Notes under the pieces: model-generated
Told to the model about the DNA's origin: nothing
Databases searched by the model: none
Seen by the model: only the letters and a program-made list of their open reading frames with translations
Shown here: positions 48,888 to 59,950 of the stretch, piece after piece
Layout of the letters: every line of letters starts with the position of its first letter
How positions within the stretch are numbered: the first letter of the stretch is position 1
Made by a program: the position numbers and the translations under genes
From: Symbiodinium natans
Lineage: Eukaryota > Sar > Dinophyceae > Suessiales > Symbiodiniaceae
DNA: 64,000 nt
Direction: 5' to 3'
Assembly (NCBI GenBank): GCA_905221605.1
Contig: CAJNDS010002281.1
Coordinates: 43,501-107,500 of the forward strand

Positions 48888-51433
48888 ATGAGGGCAAATG
48901 CGAACAAAATGACCGGGGTCCAGACTCACTTCTTTTGGCTTTCGGAGGGGTCGTATTCAGCTAAGGTCTTCCCAACATCGCTGGGTCTTGAGGCAGCGGT
49001 TGCATTGGCCGAAACCAGCCAAAAGGGGCTGGAGACCGTGACAGTTGAGGCGACCTCAACGTGGCTGAAGGAAGAAGTCGCCCAGGTGGAGGCGTTACAA
49101 GGCTTGGATGTTGCTGTAGCAACCAAGAGCGTCGTATTATCCATTTCAGAGGAAGCTGCAGAGCTTGTACCAGAACACACTGCTGACGGCACCGCCGTGC
49201 AGGTTGTTATTGGCTCTGTTGCACTTCTTTTTCCAGCTTGCCTCCTGGTTCTATCTTGGAGGTGTGCTAAGCGGCTAGCGCCACGCGCCGTTCCACCAGT
49301 TGAGCTCAAGCTGGCTGAGCTTGTTGAGGTTTGTCCAGATGTTCATGACATCCGACGAACAAGCCTTATGGACGATGTCGACTTCCGATTGTCCGACGTT
49401 CAGGAGCTCGAGGCTGACTTGCCGGAGGCATTGGCCAACAAGTCGGCGAAGCGCCTGGTGCCGAAGGGTCGTGCAAAGAAGAAAGCGCTGGCAGCAGCAT
49501 TGCTTGCGGATGCCGGCAAAAGGCACAAAGCAAAACGACTTGTCCCAAAGCAAAGGAAGGTCAAAGAACAGACCGAGCTCGCATCTGGGGATGCAAGCGA
49601 ACTAAATGAGATTCGTATTGGCTTTGATATGCCACCTTTGAGCTTCTCGGGCTTCGATGACGACAACCTCTTGGACCCACCAGAATGTCCGCCTGAACCC
49701 TGGCTGTCAGATTCCGATGATTCCGTCAGCCACAGCCCGACGGTTGTGCATCCGTCTCCTCCCGAAGAAGAAGAAGTGGAAAAGGAGGAAGTCAAGCCAG
49801 CTCCACCGAGGCCCAAGAGGCTGAAGAAGCGCAGTTTGTCCAAAAAGAAAAAAGAGGTGAGATTATCGGAGGAGGGGATCTTCGAGGATTGGTTGGAGGA
49901 GGAGGGGGCAGTGGTGGCTGCGCCATCGTTGCCATGGGAGGAAGAGGAAGTAGTAGATTCCACAGTTAATGCTCGTGCTCAAGCTTCTCCAAGGAAGGAT
50001 GACCCCCATGAAACATGGTAAGGTCAAAGGACCTTGCTTGAGATTTGAGTGGAAGAGTTTCTCCAAGAACTGCATGCAACAAACCACATCTGCGACCCCC
50101 ATGCCCTGAGAAACTTGGAAGCTCGAAAGGCTGAGCTGCTTGAGAGAGCCTGACGTGCTTAAGCAGGAAGGAATTGATTGAGCAGCTAAGCAGCCTTTCC
50201 TGCACTTGTTAACATTATTCGAAGCAGCCACATTTCGATGCGATGAGAAATTTCGAGCGCTGCCAGCTGCCCACGGCCTTCTACAGATGCACTTTTGCCT
50301 TTGCTCAGTCTTCGTCCATTCAGCTTGGGTATGCTTTCCAACAACCTGGATGAACAGCCACTTTTTCTTCTGCTTGTGGCAAGGTCCTTTGTCCAGGGAG
50401 CCGCCTTGTTGAGATATGTAGCACAGTATAACAGAGAGGAGGTGGCACGCAGAGCCAGCATTCGATACACGAGCAACTCAAGTTCCCCCAGTTATATCCG
50501 CGCGGTGGCTCCAAAAAGCATGTCCCACATGTTGGCAGCTGTGCAGACTTGACACATTTCTGAGTGACATGGAGCTTTCTGCACATGGATGCAGCGAGTG
50601 CGCGGCTCGTTTGACCAATGCCAGCACATGTCCAAGTTGTCCAAGCGAAGCTGTATGCCCAGGCAGCATTACACTCAGGGCACTCCATTTCATCGAAGGA
50701 GAAGCAGGAACGACCCGCTTCGCAAGGTAAGGACTGGTGAGCTGTTTCGAGTTGTGTCTTGCTCTTTGAGGCTCTGGGCAGGTGGAGCACGCCAGCCTGC
50801 TCGCAGTTGCTGCCGAGGCCGCAGATCGAGTCAGTGACGCAGGAGAGTGGGTAGAAAGTGGGAAGAACGTAGAACCTCGGATCATGGTCCAAAATGCATG
50901 TTACAGAGGTCCGCGCGGCAGCAGCCTCTGGTCGTGAAGCGGACATTGCAGCGGCAGTCTTTCGTTTGGCCCAGCGAAGTTTGACTCTTCCCTTCGGCGC
51001 AGCTTCATCGGAGGCAGCTCGTGGCACATTGCGTGAGAAAACGGAGAAAACGGAATGAGGGAACTCGCCGTAGCTTGCATGTTGTTGAAACGTTTTCTTT
51101 TTGCAAGTTCGCCGCTGCAGCCTGCGCCGCAGTGGCTGGCATGACTGAGCCGGAGCTCCTTGGCAAGGCTTTGCAACCTTTGAGTCCCGCACTTCTAACA
51201 CGTTCAGCTTTGAAGTGGTAGGTCATTGGACGGTCTCACATTCTGCGGGTGCTGGAGGACGCCGAATGCACAAAGCATTGGGGGGTTTGCTTTGTTATTT
51301 GAAGTTATTTGTGTGATGGATGACATATGTGGTGCAGGAACTGGCAAGGCATGTTGACACTTACCAACCGTACATCTTCAGCTTCTTGTCGCGAACGGGC
51401 TATGGCCAGATCGCAGGCGATTTGCTGCTGAGC
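48888..51433 (+). CDS. Probable multi-exon gene, first six exons; single-pass membrane protein N-terminus
   Basis: Exon 1 (48888-50017) has one membrane segment, AVQVVIGSVALLFPACLLVL (about residues 104-123), then a long tail alternating Lys/Arg-rich and acidic stretches (KSAKRLVPKGRAKKK, EEEEVEKEEVKP). Its apparent TAA overlaps a strong donor, TG|GTAAGG at 50018. Reading on: 50324-50441 (LGMLSNNLDEQPLFLLLVAR), 50595-50726 (RVRGSFDQCQHMSKLSKRSC), 50909 to about 51032 (GREADIAAAVFRLAQRSLTL), 51108-51217 (AGMTEPELLGKALQPLSPAL) and 51349-51433 (HVDTYQPYIFSFLSRTGYGQ). Phases agree at all junctions except that after exon 4, where GC/GA-type splicing or a nearby site is needed. The family was not recognised; the helical, Leu/Ala-rich exons suggest an alpha-solenoid. 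It may continue into the exons to the right. Confidence 0.45.
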
Positions 51434-52019
51434 GTGCAGTCCAGTTGAGAGCAGTCTGAGCAGCATGCTGGCCCATGTGCTCGTGCATTGTTCTGCAAGT
51501 GTCGAGCGCTCCAGTCAAAGGCCTCGATGCATCAGCACGACGGATGCAGGCCAGTGCCCGTGGTCATCGAGGGTGGCTTCATGTGGTTCACGTAGCGTTC
51601 ACGTGGCTTCGTGGAAGCTTGTGAATTAGGGGCGGGCGGGGTTAAATCCACGCCAAGATCCGCAAAGGGAGCATTTTCAACCCCACAAAGGGCATTCTGG
51701 GCATGTCAGGCTCATGTGCTATTTTTCTATCCTGGCGGAAGGGCCGCCTTTCCACTCAAAAATGAATTGCTCTAAGAAAGCTCAGGGCAGCATCCGACCA
51801 TGAGCACAGACATCACAGCTCTCAGTGATGTGGGCTCAGATCCAGCAGATGGAAGCTATTGATCCAGGATGTATTTTGCCAGGAGGTGGGACAGGAGGCA
51901 ATTGGGTTCGCGTGCACTCATACCCTTGACCAACACGATCACAGGCTTTCAACATTGAGCTCCCATGTGGGAAATTTCTACACTGAGATAACGATGTTGA
52001 CATTTGCAGTGTCCACTCC
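51434..52019. other. Probable intron
   Basis: It starts with GTGCAG after exon 6 and ends with CATTTGCAG at 52019. Short frames inside are not convincing. Confidence 0.3.
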
Positions 52020-52341
52020 TGCTGCAAAAAGGTGGGCTGAAACCAAGTCCAAGCATTTACGAGATCAGAGCTTGACCGGTGTGGCTGCACCCGCTTTGCG
52101 TGGGGATGCAGTGGCTGCTAGCCGTCAAGACTTTGCGGCCATGCCATCACTTCGCCTGTTTGTCCAATTTTACACACGGCTGCATGATTCCAGCTTGCAT
52201 GCATCTGCTGTTGGGGAGTGGTCATTTACATTTTGGACGGGCAACAGCCTTCCCCTGGTCTCAGAACCTGACGTGCTTACACGGGCACCGTTGGCTGGAG
52301 CATTCTTCACGCAATGCGCACAAAACCCTATGAACCCCTAG
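52020..52341 (+). CDS. Candidate exon of the multi-exon gene
   Basis: The open frame after the CATTTGCAG acceptor reads STPAAKRWAETKSKHLRDQS, ALRGDAVAASRQDFAAMPSL and LRLFVQFYTRLHDSSL, Ala/Arg/Leu-rich like the other exons. The true 3' end is probably an internal donor, since the frame runs into telomere-like DNA at 52320. It needs phase 1 from the preceding exon, which would require a GC donor at about 51432. Confidence 0.33.
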
Positions 52342-52440
52342 AAACCTGGATTTCTAAACCCAAAACCCTGAACCCTAAACCCTAAACTCTAAACCCTAAC
52401 CCTAAACCCTAAACCTCTAGAAACCCTGAACCCCACACTT
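52320..52440. repeat. Interstitial telomere-type tract (CCCTAAA variants)
   Basis: A run of AACCCTAAACCCTAAACTCTAAACCC-type units with CCCTGAACCC variants. Looser copies continue to about 52760. It lies inside what I read as an intron. Confidence 0.82.
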
Positions 52441-53205
52441 TGTTTGGGCACCCTAATGACCCCATGGACTCCTGAACAAGCGGCTCCTTTGTTCTAGCAA
52501 GCGAAGAAATCCTAAATCCTAGCACCCAAAACCCCAAAACACCCCAACCCACCCACCCACCCCACCAACAAAAAACAAACACAAAGAGCAACATACAAAA
52601 CAAAACAAACCCCCAAACCCAAAGCTCTAAAACCCTGAAGCCCTATAATTACCCCCCCCCCCCCCCCCAAACCCAAAACCCTAAAACCTGGGGAGGGTGG
52701 AGTTTGCTAAATTTCCCTAAGCCCCAAAGCCCAATTTCCGACATTCCTAAAACCCCAAACCCCAGATTGAATACACGACAAATCTCGTGCCTCCAACGTA
52801 GCTGCTGAGAATCTTAGCTTCTGTGCTGTTTCGACAGCACCAGAATCTTTGCTACACGTGTTGAAGGCTTGAGAAGCCAGGTGGAATAAATAGCTCCCTG
52901 ACGCTCAGATCTCCTCACCTCGTGTGAGGCAGCGCTCTCTTCCATTTGCGTTTGGCTGCTTGCCGCCTTCTGCCGCGCAGTGGGGTACCGCTTCTCGGCA
53001 AGCTGTTTTACATCCCACTTGAGCCCGTCTTAACAGCTTTGCTTGAGACACATGTGTAAGAGAGAGCTCAGGATGCTTCTCTGCAGAGATTCTCTGGGAA
53101 TGGTCTAATGCCGATCCGCTGTTCATAGGGCTCTTGGTGCGAAGCACTTTGACGCTGGAGTTGTCACCTGGCCATGGCAGACCAGACACGTCGCGTCGCC
53201 ACCAT
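52441..53205. other. Intron or intergenic; poly-C and A/C-rich DNA
   Basis: A/C-rich low-complexity sequence with a run of 17 C at 52652-52668. Near 53127-53210 one frame reads GAKHFDAGVVTWPWQTRHVA after a TTCATAG, a possible small exon. A 177-residue minus-strand frame (52905-53438) has no motif. Confidence 0.35.
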
Positions 53206-54018
53206 GCCATGCCAAGACTTAGGAGCTGGAGCTTGCACAACTTGCAGCGGCCATTGCTAAGGCTGTGCCAGCTGGTGCCAGAATCACCTCTGGGGGGGCT
53301 CCTGCTTCCTGCTGACCTGCGCGATCTACAAACTGTGGTCTTTCGGGCATTGCTGGGATTGACCAGTGCGCCCGCTGAGGCTGTGCACTTTATGAACCTA
53401 GCTGACAAGACTGCTAGTTGCGGCCAAGGGCCTGACATCGTCTTTGCCGACGTGGTGCCGAAGCGTGCTGAAAGAGAACATGCAACTATGGAGGCATGCT
53501 TTCCTCAGCTCAGCATTAGGCGGAGTCGATGTTACGCATTGTACTTCCTCAAAAGCAAACTTGCACTTGCACTGCTTGGTGGTGATCGTGTCGGTTACTG
53601 TGATGGTGATGGTGGCGGTCGTGCTGTTTTTTTTTTTTTTGTATGTCTTGTTGTTCATCTTGTTGTTTTGTTGCGCCTGTCGCTCAGCATTACGACTTTG
53701 TGCATGCATGACGCTGTTACGATGCCAAGCAGGTACAATCTCCTGCTCTTCATTTTGCCCGTCACTGGTCACGTCTGGCTGTTGCCGCAAGTGAGACGGG
53801 GCTTGTGCCTATCCTTCTCGATGTGGCAGAAGGTGGGGTCGCATTCAACCAATTGTTGGTTGGTCTAGTGAGGGGCATCTTCTCGACATGTGCGGGCTTC
53901 ACCGTGTGCTGCCTTGCTGATCACCAGGACTTATGAGCGACGAGAAGTTCCAAATGCCTGCGTTCTTTGCCAAAATGCTGAATGCCAGTTTGCAGGACCC
54001 AAGCTTTTCCGACAGAAG
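53206..54018 (+). CDS. Candidate exons of the multi-exon gene
   Basis: Three protein-like stretches: about 53206-53410 (LRSWSLHNLQRPLLRLCQLV, LLLPADLRDLQTVVFRALLG); 53733-53832 (VQSPALHFARHWSRLAVAAS, ETGLVPILLDVAE), ending in G|GTGGGG, phase 1; and 53928-54018 after ATCACCAG (LMSDEKFQMPAFFAKMLNAS), ending AG|GTGGGC, phase 2. The last two join in phase across a 95-bp GT-AG intron. An alternative frame in the third stretch (YERREVPNACVLCQNAEC) is also open and would need a different upstream junction. After 54072 two frames are again plausible. Family not recognised. Confidence 0.33.
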
Positions 54019-55189
54019 GTGGGCATCGCAGCATGAAGCAGGACATGTGCACTCAGGATTCTGATGTCTGCTTGGCAGACGAAGAGTTATTTCAGGCAGC
54101 CTGATGCCAATCGGAATAGTGCGTGCGGGTCTTTGCTCCATGTCCAGGCATGCCATGTTGCGTCAGCTCATCTCCGCGATGCCTTCAATGATGCTGATAA
54201 TGCAAGCAGGCTCGCACCCAAAGCTGCCCAACCCGCCTACAGAGAGAAGAGTGCGAGAGGTAGGTTGTGGGGGCCCATGAGTTCTGAAGGAAGGAAAAGG
54301 GGAAAAGGTCAGAGTTGCCCGAAAACCGGGGCGACGACGGGGGTTCGTCTTGGCCCCACGAAGGAAAGACAGGGATTTCTTCGCTCTGCATGCCGCGCAC
54401 AAGGAGAGGAAAGAGAGAGGGGAGGGTTTAAGTCCGGCGCTTGTTTGTTAGAGTGTTGTGGTGTGGAGGCGGGGGAGTTTGAACCATAGTTGTGAGCACA
54501 ACCTCAAAGCTGGGTGTTGCGATGTTTCAGCCCGAAAATTGTATGCATGCAGTGAGAGGAAACCAACCGAAACAAGCGGGGAGTAATGTTCCAAGCCGGG
54601 GACCAAAGTAGTGGGTCTCCCGCTCTCTCCGTACCAGTGCTATCCGGATGATGGTGACGAATTTTGTCTTGAGGCCTTGAGGCTCTCCCACCCTTTGAAT
54701 CAACCCACTGAGCACGCACAAATCGTTTCCCCCCCCCTGACGGTCCGGTAAGATGTCGAGGCAGGAGTAAATGCCCTAACCCCCAAAGCCAAGTTGAGGC
54801 CTTGAGGCATCCATCCTCAGCTGACCTTTCCTACCTTTCCTACCTTCGTTCAGGCTGCCATCGCGCTAGGTCGCACGCTTGCATACTAAGAATGTGCTTT
54901 GAGCTTTGAGAGGAAACGGTCAAACATAGCTCCCAAAAACCAAGACGCACAAGAGCATGCAACGGGCCGATGGAAGCCCCCAGTGGACAGTGGAGGGTGC
55001 ATTCGCAGAGCTTGGCGAAGGGCCTTGAGGGGGCTGGTGAGGGTCCTTTAAGATATTCGAGAACGAAGACGACACGTCGTGGCTGAGGCTCAGGCACAGC
55101 TGTTACGAAGAGCAGAAGCGAAAGAAATGCATGGCTTCAGAGTGCAGCGTGCAACTGAAGTTGTCTTTCAAAACTTCCAAGCACGGGTT
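54019..55189. other. Probable introns with one uncertain exon
   Basis: At 54081-54250, after a TTGGCAG, a frame reads KSYFRQPDANRNSACGSLLH and VASAHLRDAFNDADNASRLA, which looks coding, but it fits only the alternative frame of the exon before. Nothing clear was seen from 54260 to 55189. Confidence 0.3.
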
Positions 55190-55310
55190 GGAGTTCGAGC
55201 CCTCTCCTTGCACCATGCCGAAAGCAGCCGGGCGATATCTGGTTCATGGCTCCTACCTTCTTCGTGCGCTGGAGGAGCGTGTTTGAGCGAGTGCAGGCTC
55301 GACCACTACG
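55190..55310 (+). CDS. Candidate exon
   Basis: One frame reads SKHGLEFEPSPCTMPKAAGR and YLVHGSYLLRALEERV up to a GTTTGAGC. Two other frames across 55240-55400 also look protein-like (FFVRWRSVFERVQARPLRF; LDHYVSNEAFILWRKSQPL), so the exon limits are uncertain. Confidence 0.28.
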
Positions 55311-55569
55311 TTTCTAATGAGGCATTCATTCTCTGGCGCAAGTCTCAGCCTCTACATAGTGAGCCAAAGGCCTTCACACGGCTGTGTGTTCCAGATGCTC
55401 TGAACGATTGCTGTAGCTTGCCCCTGCCCCCATCCTAAATTTCTCACGTCCTTAGCGCAGGGGAAGGCAGGGGCCCGGTGACTTCCCTCCCCTCCTCCCT
55501 CCTTTCCTTGGGCTTCATGTTAAATGAGCTGACTTGGTTTGCAATGGTTGGTGTACAAAAGCTTGCAAG

Positions 55570-56074
55570 ATGAACTTCCTAGTGAATTGGACCCTTGCCT
55601 TGCTCCGCAAGATGCAGGACCTGAGCGGCGAGAACCATGGCCAGATTGCACGAGACATGCTCGTCAAGGCCAGAGCCCTCTTATTTGCAGCTGCGCTCTG
55701 GTGACCTTTTGCAGATGTAGGCACCTGCTTTTCCAGCTGGCTGTGCCAGGTTTTCAAGAGGCTGGACGCTTCTTGGACGGACGAACACACGCAGCTAATG
55801 CTGGACGCAGCTGGCTTGGCAGGCTCGGAGGGCAGTGCTTTGTACGGCGTGGTTCTGAGCAGCTGCGGTCAGGTGCATACATTGACTGCTGCGAGCTTCT
55901 AGCATGGCTCTTTGGCCCCGAGAAGAGTCGCAGGGCAGCATCATATGAACGTGTGACTGACTACTGCACCTGGACAGCGGGCTCTCGCCTGAAGGCATCA
56001 ATTTATACCCTGTCAAGAATCGGTCGCCGTTGCAGAGGGCAGCCTTTCTCGCCGAGCAATGGGAACCTTGGCAG
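55570..56074 (+). CDS. Three consecutive exons joining in phase
   Basis: 55570-55700 after GCTTGCAAG: MNFLVNWTLALLRKMQDLSG and IARDMLVKARALLFAAAL, donor TG|GTGACC (phase 2). 55761-55872 after TTTTCAAGAG: LDASWTDEHTQLMLDAAGLA and LYGVVLSSCGQ, donor CAG|GTGCAT (phase 0). 56036-56074 after GTTGCAG: RAAFLAEQWEPWQ, donor CAG|GCACAC (a GC donor, phase 0). The first intron is only 60 bp. A following exon may begin at 56474 after CTTTTTCAG. Composition (Leu/Ala/Arg/Gln, few aromatic) matches the other exons here. The 189-residue open frame over the same span mixes introns and exons and is rejected. Confidence 0.45.
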
Positions 56075-56473
56075 GCACACTCTTGAGGCAGCAAAGCCTA
56101 ACAACTAACAACCCAGTCATTTTGTGTCATTTTGCACTAACATGCCCTAGTCTACGCCACAATTCGCACCAACCGTGTACAAAGGTCCGTTCCTCGCTTG
56201 AGTCGACAAGTTCTGCCTTGTCTCTGTAACCTTTCGTAAGGCTTTCGTAGCCTTGTGCCTTGCACGCGCCTGCGAGAGTGCAGCTTCAACATGCTTCAGC
56301 ATATTAAGCTTCAAGGAGTCATACCTAGCTAAACCCTAAACCCGCTTCTCCCGCTTCCAGCTAAACGAAGATCCTAGGCAGATCGTCCACTACATGGTTG
56401 ACTGAGAATTAGCGATTCACGCAAAGCGAAAGTTTGGTCTGACACCTGCAGCTAACTAGCTTTTCTTTTTCAG
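56075..56473. other. Probable intron
   Basis: It begins GCACAC and ends in a strong pyrimidine-rich acceptor, CTTTTCTTTTTCAG, at 56473. It contains a single CTAAACCCTAAACCC near 56331. Confidence 0.35.
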
Positions 56474-56710
56474 TCGCTTACAACCACAGTTTTTTGCTGC
56501 GAATCTGGGTTTAGCAGTTTGACCCCAGCTTGTGCTCGCGATTTTGTTGGTGTGACGTGACATCTCGCGCCCTGGCCTTGCTTGAACTCCCCCTGCCTCG
56601 TACTGAGAACACATGCCATTTCAACTGGGGTTGGAAGATCTCGCTTAGCGGGCATGCCAGAAACCCATTAAGATTCTCAATGGGTTGGCCACAGCACACG
56701 TGACACGGTT
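56474..56710 (+). CDS. Candidate exon after a strong acceptor
   Basis: From 56474 the phase-0 frame reads SLTTTVFCCESGFSSLTPAC up to a GTGTGACG near 56551. A second frame from about 56517 to 56703 stays open (SRALALLELPLPRTENTCHF). Only one can be right. Confidence 0.28.
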
Positions 56711-57014
56711 GTTGTTACTTCTTGAGAGCTGCGCATGTGTTACTTCCTACAAGCTGGTGTGGCAACTCATGCGGCGCAAAATGAAATTCTGAGGAACCAT
56801 TCCTGGCAGTTGTGCGTGGACATCTCCACAGCACCGTTGCTCGTGTCTTGGACAGACTGCCAGACACCTTGAATGAAACATTTCCTGGTTTTGTTAAATG
56901 CTGGTACGACCAGCTCATGCTGTAACCAAAGATTTCAGACACTGCAGTGGACGGAGGTTGCAGTCACCAAATCACTAAGGAGCAAAAGCTGGGTTCTCTC
57001 TTCATGAGATCATG

Positions 57015-57175
57015 CCTTCGCACGAATCCCTCAGCTCTTTGACGGAACGCTGCCAAGCGTTGACAGAAGCATGGCACGGGCGCGTTTCTTGGCTGAGCTC
57101 TTCCATCCTCTTCACGGCTTACACAGGCTTGTACAGCAAGGCTCTGGGATTTTGTTTGGTTTCAGCAGTAGTTAG
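57015..57175 (+). CDS. Candidate exon
   Basis: After AATCCCTCAG one frame reads LFDGTLPSVDRSMARARFLA and ELFHPLHGLHRLVQQGSGI. A second frame (SSLTERCQALTEAWHGRVSW) is also open. It lies between the exon groups at 56.5 and 58.6 kb. Confidence 0.28.
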
Positions 57176-57434
57176 GCTTGCTTGATGCCGAGCTGTACCA
57201 TTGAGGCGAACATTGGTATGCTCTACGAGGTCTTCACAGAGATGGCAGAGCATGATGGCAGCTCGTTTACACACTCGTCCGTGGTATGACAAATGATGGG
57301 CGGGAGCTGTTTTGCTGCTTTCTCGGAGAGTGAAGCAAAGACCCCATGGCTGCAGCGTGCTAAGTGTGGCCATCGAGGTACCTCTCTCAAGAAGCGTGAT
57401 TAGTTAAGCTAAGACTGAGGACATAGTGCATATT

Positions 57435-57570
57435 TTTTCCGAGATATCCCACAGTGTCTTGGCAGCTTCAGCGGTGAAGTGCATTGTGTCACGCTTTGTG
57501 GACATTCACATGCCGGCTGTGGCATGCTGTGTGTCATCATCGCTTCAGGACCAGATCGGAGGATGGCTAC
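57435..57570 (+). CDS. Candidate exon
   Basis: The plus-strand frame reads ISHSVLAASAVKCIVSRFVD, IHMPAVACCVSSSLQDQIGG and ends near WL before GTGCGAC. It is similar in character to neighbouring exons. Confidence 0.28.
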
Positions 57571-57843
57571 GTGCGACTCCTGAATGGCCAGGCAGGGGCT
57601 GTTCCTTTTTTCAAGAGCGTATAGTTCTAGCCGTGGAGAGCCACCAGGCATGTGCACGGCCTGTGAGATCAAGAATCTACGAATTCAGGTGTCCAATGTC
57701 ACTCGCATCCATGGCTGTCCACGTGCGACGGGAAAGATGAACAACTGACGCAATTTCGCTTGACGCATCTATGATGTTTTCTGCAGATGCTTTTGAAGTC
57801 CTTTCCCAGATTTGTCGCCCTTCGACAGGATCCCGCTCGCCAG

Positions 57844-57876
<33 letters not shown>
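57844..57876. repeat. Poly-C run (33 C)
   Basis: The longest homopolymer in the window. It follows a plausible exon edge reading ADAFEVLSQICRPSTGSRSP. Length may be unreliable. Confidence 0.95.
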
Positions 57877-57877
<1 letters not shown>

Positions 57878-58139
57878 CCCTGTCCCCCTTGCCTGCACAC
57901 CCTGTCCCGCCAGCGTTCCCATGGCCCACCAGGATGCCTGTGATGTAGGACCTCCCCTTCACAGAATCCCAGAAAAATCCCCTGGCCCTGGACCCCTAAG
58001 AAGTTTTTGGAAGCATGCATGTAGATCCAGTCCAGCAAGAAGAATGAAAATAGGGCAAGTCAAAAGGGATTTGGGAGGGTGTGGCGATCCCAAACACGGT
58101 GATGCAAAGTGGCCTTGCGTATCGCCTGCCCCAATCGTA

Positions 58140-58330
58140 AAACCCTAAGCCCTAGATTAACATGGCCCCTGCACAAGGAAAATCGAGAAGTGTACCAAGA
58201 GCATCGAAACCCCAAAACCCTAAACCTTAGCCCCTAAACCCTAACCCCAACCTCCCAACTACAACTACACCACAGCCGGCAAAGGGAAGGAAGGGCCCGA
58301 AACCATCAACCCTGAACCCTAACCCCCAAA
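58140..58330. repeat. Degenerate telomere-type DNA (CCCTAAA variants)
   Basis: ACCCTAAACCTTAGCCCCTAAACCC-type units with spacers, same strand as those at 11033 and 52320. It lies between candidate exons, so probably intronic. Confidence 0.72.
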
Positions 58331-58571
58331 CGTAGCAGCGTGTCCAAGAGATAGGTCAGGGAGGCAGGTGGCAAAAAACACCCACCCGGACCACACATGT
58401 GTACCCTGACTCGCCCACGAAGGTGAACACCGTGAACGCCCAAACCCCATGCACACATTCCCGGGAGCACGCACCCAAATTTGGTCTCTGGAACCGGCCC
58501 TGGCCCCTGAGGGTGTGAAGGTTTGCTTTTGTTTTTCCCGCTGGATGGGCTTGAGTGGGTTTGAGAAACAG

Positions 58572-58905
58572 GTGCGGCAGCAGCTCTACCGACATGGCTC
58601 TAAGAGAGCCGTGCTTGAAGTGGTGGAGCCCATCCCGTTGGTGGGGAGGCATGCAGACACATGGCAGGAATACATGTCTTTACATGTCTTGACATGTCTT
58701 CACATGTCTTTACATCCCGCGTTGTTGATCGGACCATATGGGCCTTTTTCCTTGGTGCAGGCTTGAGCAGGCAGCTGGGGAATCTCCCATCGACAATTTG
58801 CAACTCCCCAATCTCATGCATCGCCAGACAGCGCTGCTTCTGACCACGGGACATCGTAGCTTGGATGAGCTGGATTTGTCAGGGACCAGCATGATGGCCC
58901 GCTAA
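58572..58905 (+). CDS. Two consecutive exons joined by a GC-AG intron
   Basis: 58572-58648 after GAAACAG: VRQQLYRHGSKRAVLEVVEP and IPLVG, ending AG|GCATGC (GC donor, phase 2). 58761-58900 or -58905 after TTGGTGCAG: LEQAAGESPIDNLQLPNLMH, RQTALLLTTGHRSLDELDLS and GTSMMA, then either a TAA at 58903-58905 or a GC donor at 58901. The intron contains an 11-bp tandem repeat. The LDELDLSGT stretch recalls a leucine-rich repeat, but one motif is not enough. Family not recognised. Confidence 0.4.
58671..58716. repeat. ACATGTCTT tandem repeat
   Basis: Four to five imperfect units of 10-11 bp, ACATGTCTTT / ACATGTCTTG / ACATGTCTTC, within the proposed GC-AG intron. Confidence 0.9.
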
Positions 58906-58949
58906 ATTTGCCCACGGCAGCGGTGAGACATCGTGAGGCATTCAGCAGT

Positions 58950-59144
58950 TTCTGGTACGGGTGCTCCGCTGGAAGCAGCACCGGATTCTTCAGATGCTAT
59001 TTCCTGGTTCGGATGCTGTGGCAGATGTGAGTGCCACTCATCTGACTTTTGCACCCGGGCACTCTTGAAACGTCTCGGTTCGTGCAGAGTCTGGGTGCGA
59101 AGGCAGTCAAGACGAAGGCTTGGGACTTGCAGCTGAGTGCCTAA
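58950..59144 (+). CDS. Two consecutive exons with consensus GTGAGT donor
   Basis: About 58950-59026: IQQFLVRVLRWKQHRILQML and FPGSDAVAD, ending GAT|GTGAGT, phase 0. 59088-59144 after TTCGTGCAG: SLGAKAVKTKAWDLQLSA and TAA. The frames agree across the 61-bp intron. The TAA could be a real end or be bypassed by a GC donor just before it. A competing frame in the first exon (SGTGAPLEAAPDSSDAISW) is also open. Confidence 0.38.
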
Positions 59145-59261
59145 GCATGCAATGCAAATGTCCCTTTTCATGAACCCGGATCTGTTGAGTCATGGAGGAA
59201 GGTTCATGTGACGCATGTGTAACATGTTGTAAGAGCCCTCTGGCAGACCGGGCTGAATCAG

Positions 59262-59590
59262 GTCAGGAGGAGCCATCGTTGGCCCTCAATATGCTGATTC
59301 GGCATGGCTGCCTAGTGGAGTCCTACGGACAGGCAACACAGTGGCAGTGCAAGTTCGGAGTTCGGAGCGAGATGTGGAACGTTCAAGTCATCTCTCGAAA
59401 CTGCAGGTGCCGCCGGAAACCCGCTATGCTGCCGAGAAGTTTATTGCTGATGCTTGTCGAACGCAGTTGTTCATGGTATCAATGGCGCAGTGCTGCTTGA
59501 TGAACAGACTGAAGAATATCTTTAGCTTGCTTGGAATTGTACCCTCAGGAAAGCTTGTCGAAGGTGGAGGCAGACCAAGATGGAGAGCTA
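59262..59590 (+). CDS. Candidate exons
   Basis: Frame one, from about 59262 after GCTGAATCAG: EEPSLALNMLIRHGCLVESY. Frame two, from 59340 after CAACACAG: AVQVRSSERDVERSSHLSKL, QVPPETRYAAEKFIADACRT and QLFM before GTATCA. They overlap near 59340-59400, so an intron boundary must lie between them. Further on, 59562-59620 reads VEADQDGELDDFVQHVSKHP. Confidence 0.35.
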
Positions 59591-59950
59591 GATGATTTCG
59601 TCCAGCATGTGTCCAAACATCCAGGACCCTGTTTGCTCTGAGCACAGCGTCTCACATGGTGAGCATTTGTGCTCGACAGCCTTGGGGCATGTCATCTTCC
59701 TCAGTGCAGCACTGATAGCTTGCTGATTCCTTTCATTTGTGTCATTGTGTGAGCTGTGCTTGAGCTGTGCTGGTGCTTCTTGGCAGCTACAAGGACGGCC
59801 CTTCAAGGCTGCTTCCTTGCATGTCAGCTAAGTGCTGCGACTCTCATCATAGCATAGATTAGCATAGCGAGACGTAATGAGACATTGTTTGGATGACAAC
59901 ACATGGCCGCCATTGGCCGCCCCGATTTGCCCGATCCAGTGCTTTGCAAG

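Noticed and set aside
53134-53868. 244-codon plus-strand frame as a single gene
   Set aside because: Protein-like only in part; better frames appear at 53733 and beyond, and it runs through a T-rich stretch typical of an intron.
55539-56108. 189-codon plus-strand frame as a single gene
   Set aside because: The phase-consistent exons 55570-55700, 55761-55872 and 56036-56074 lie in other frames and read far more like protein.
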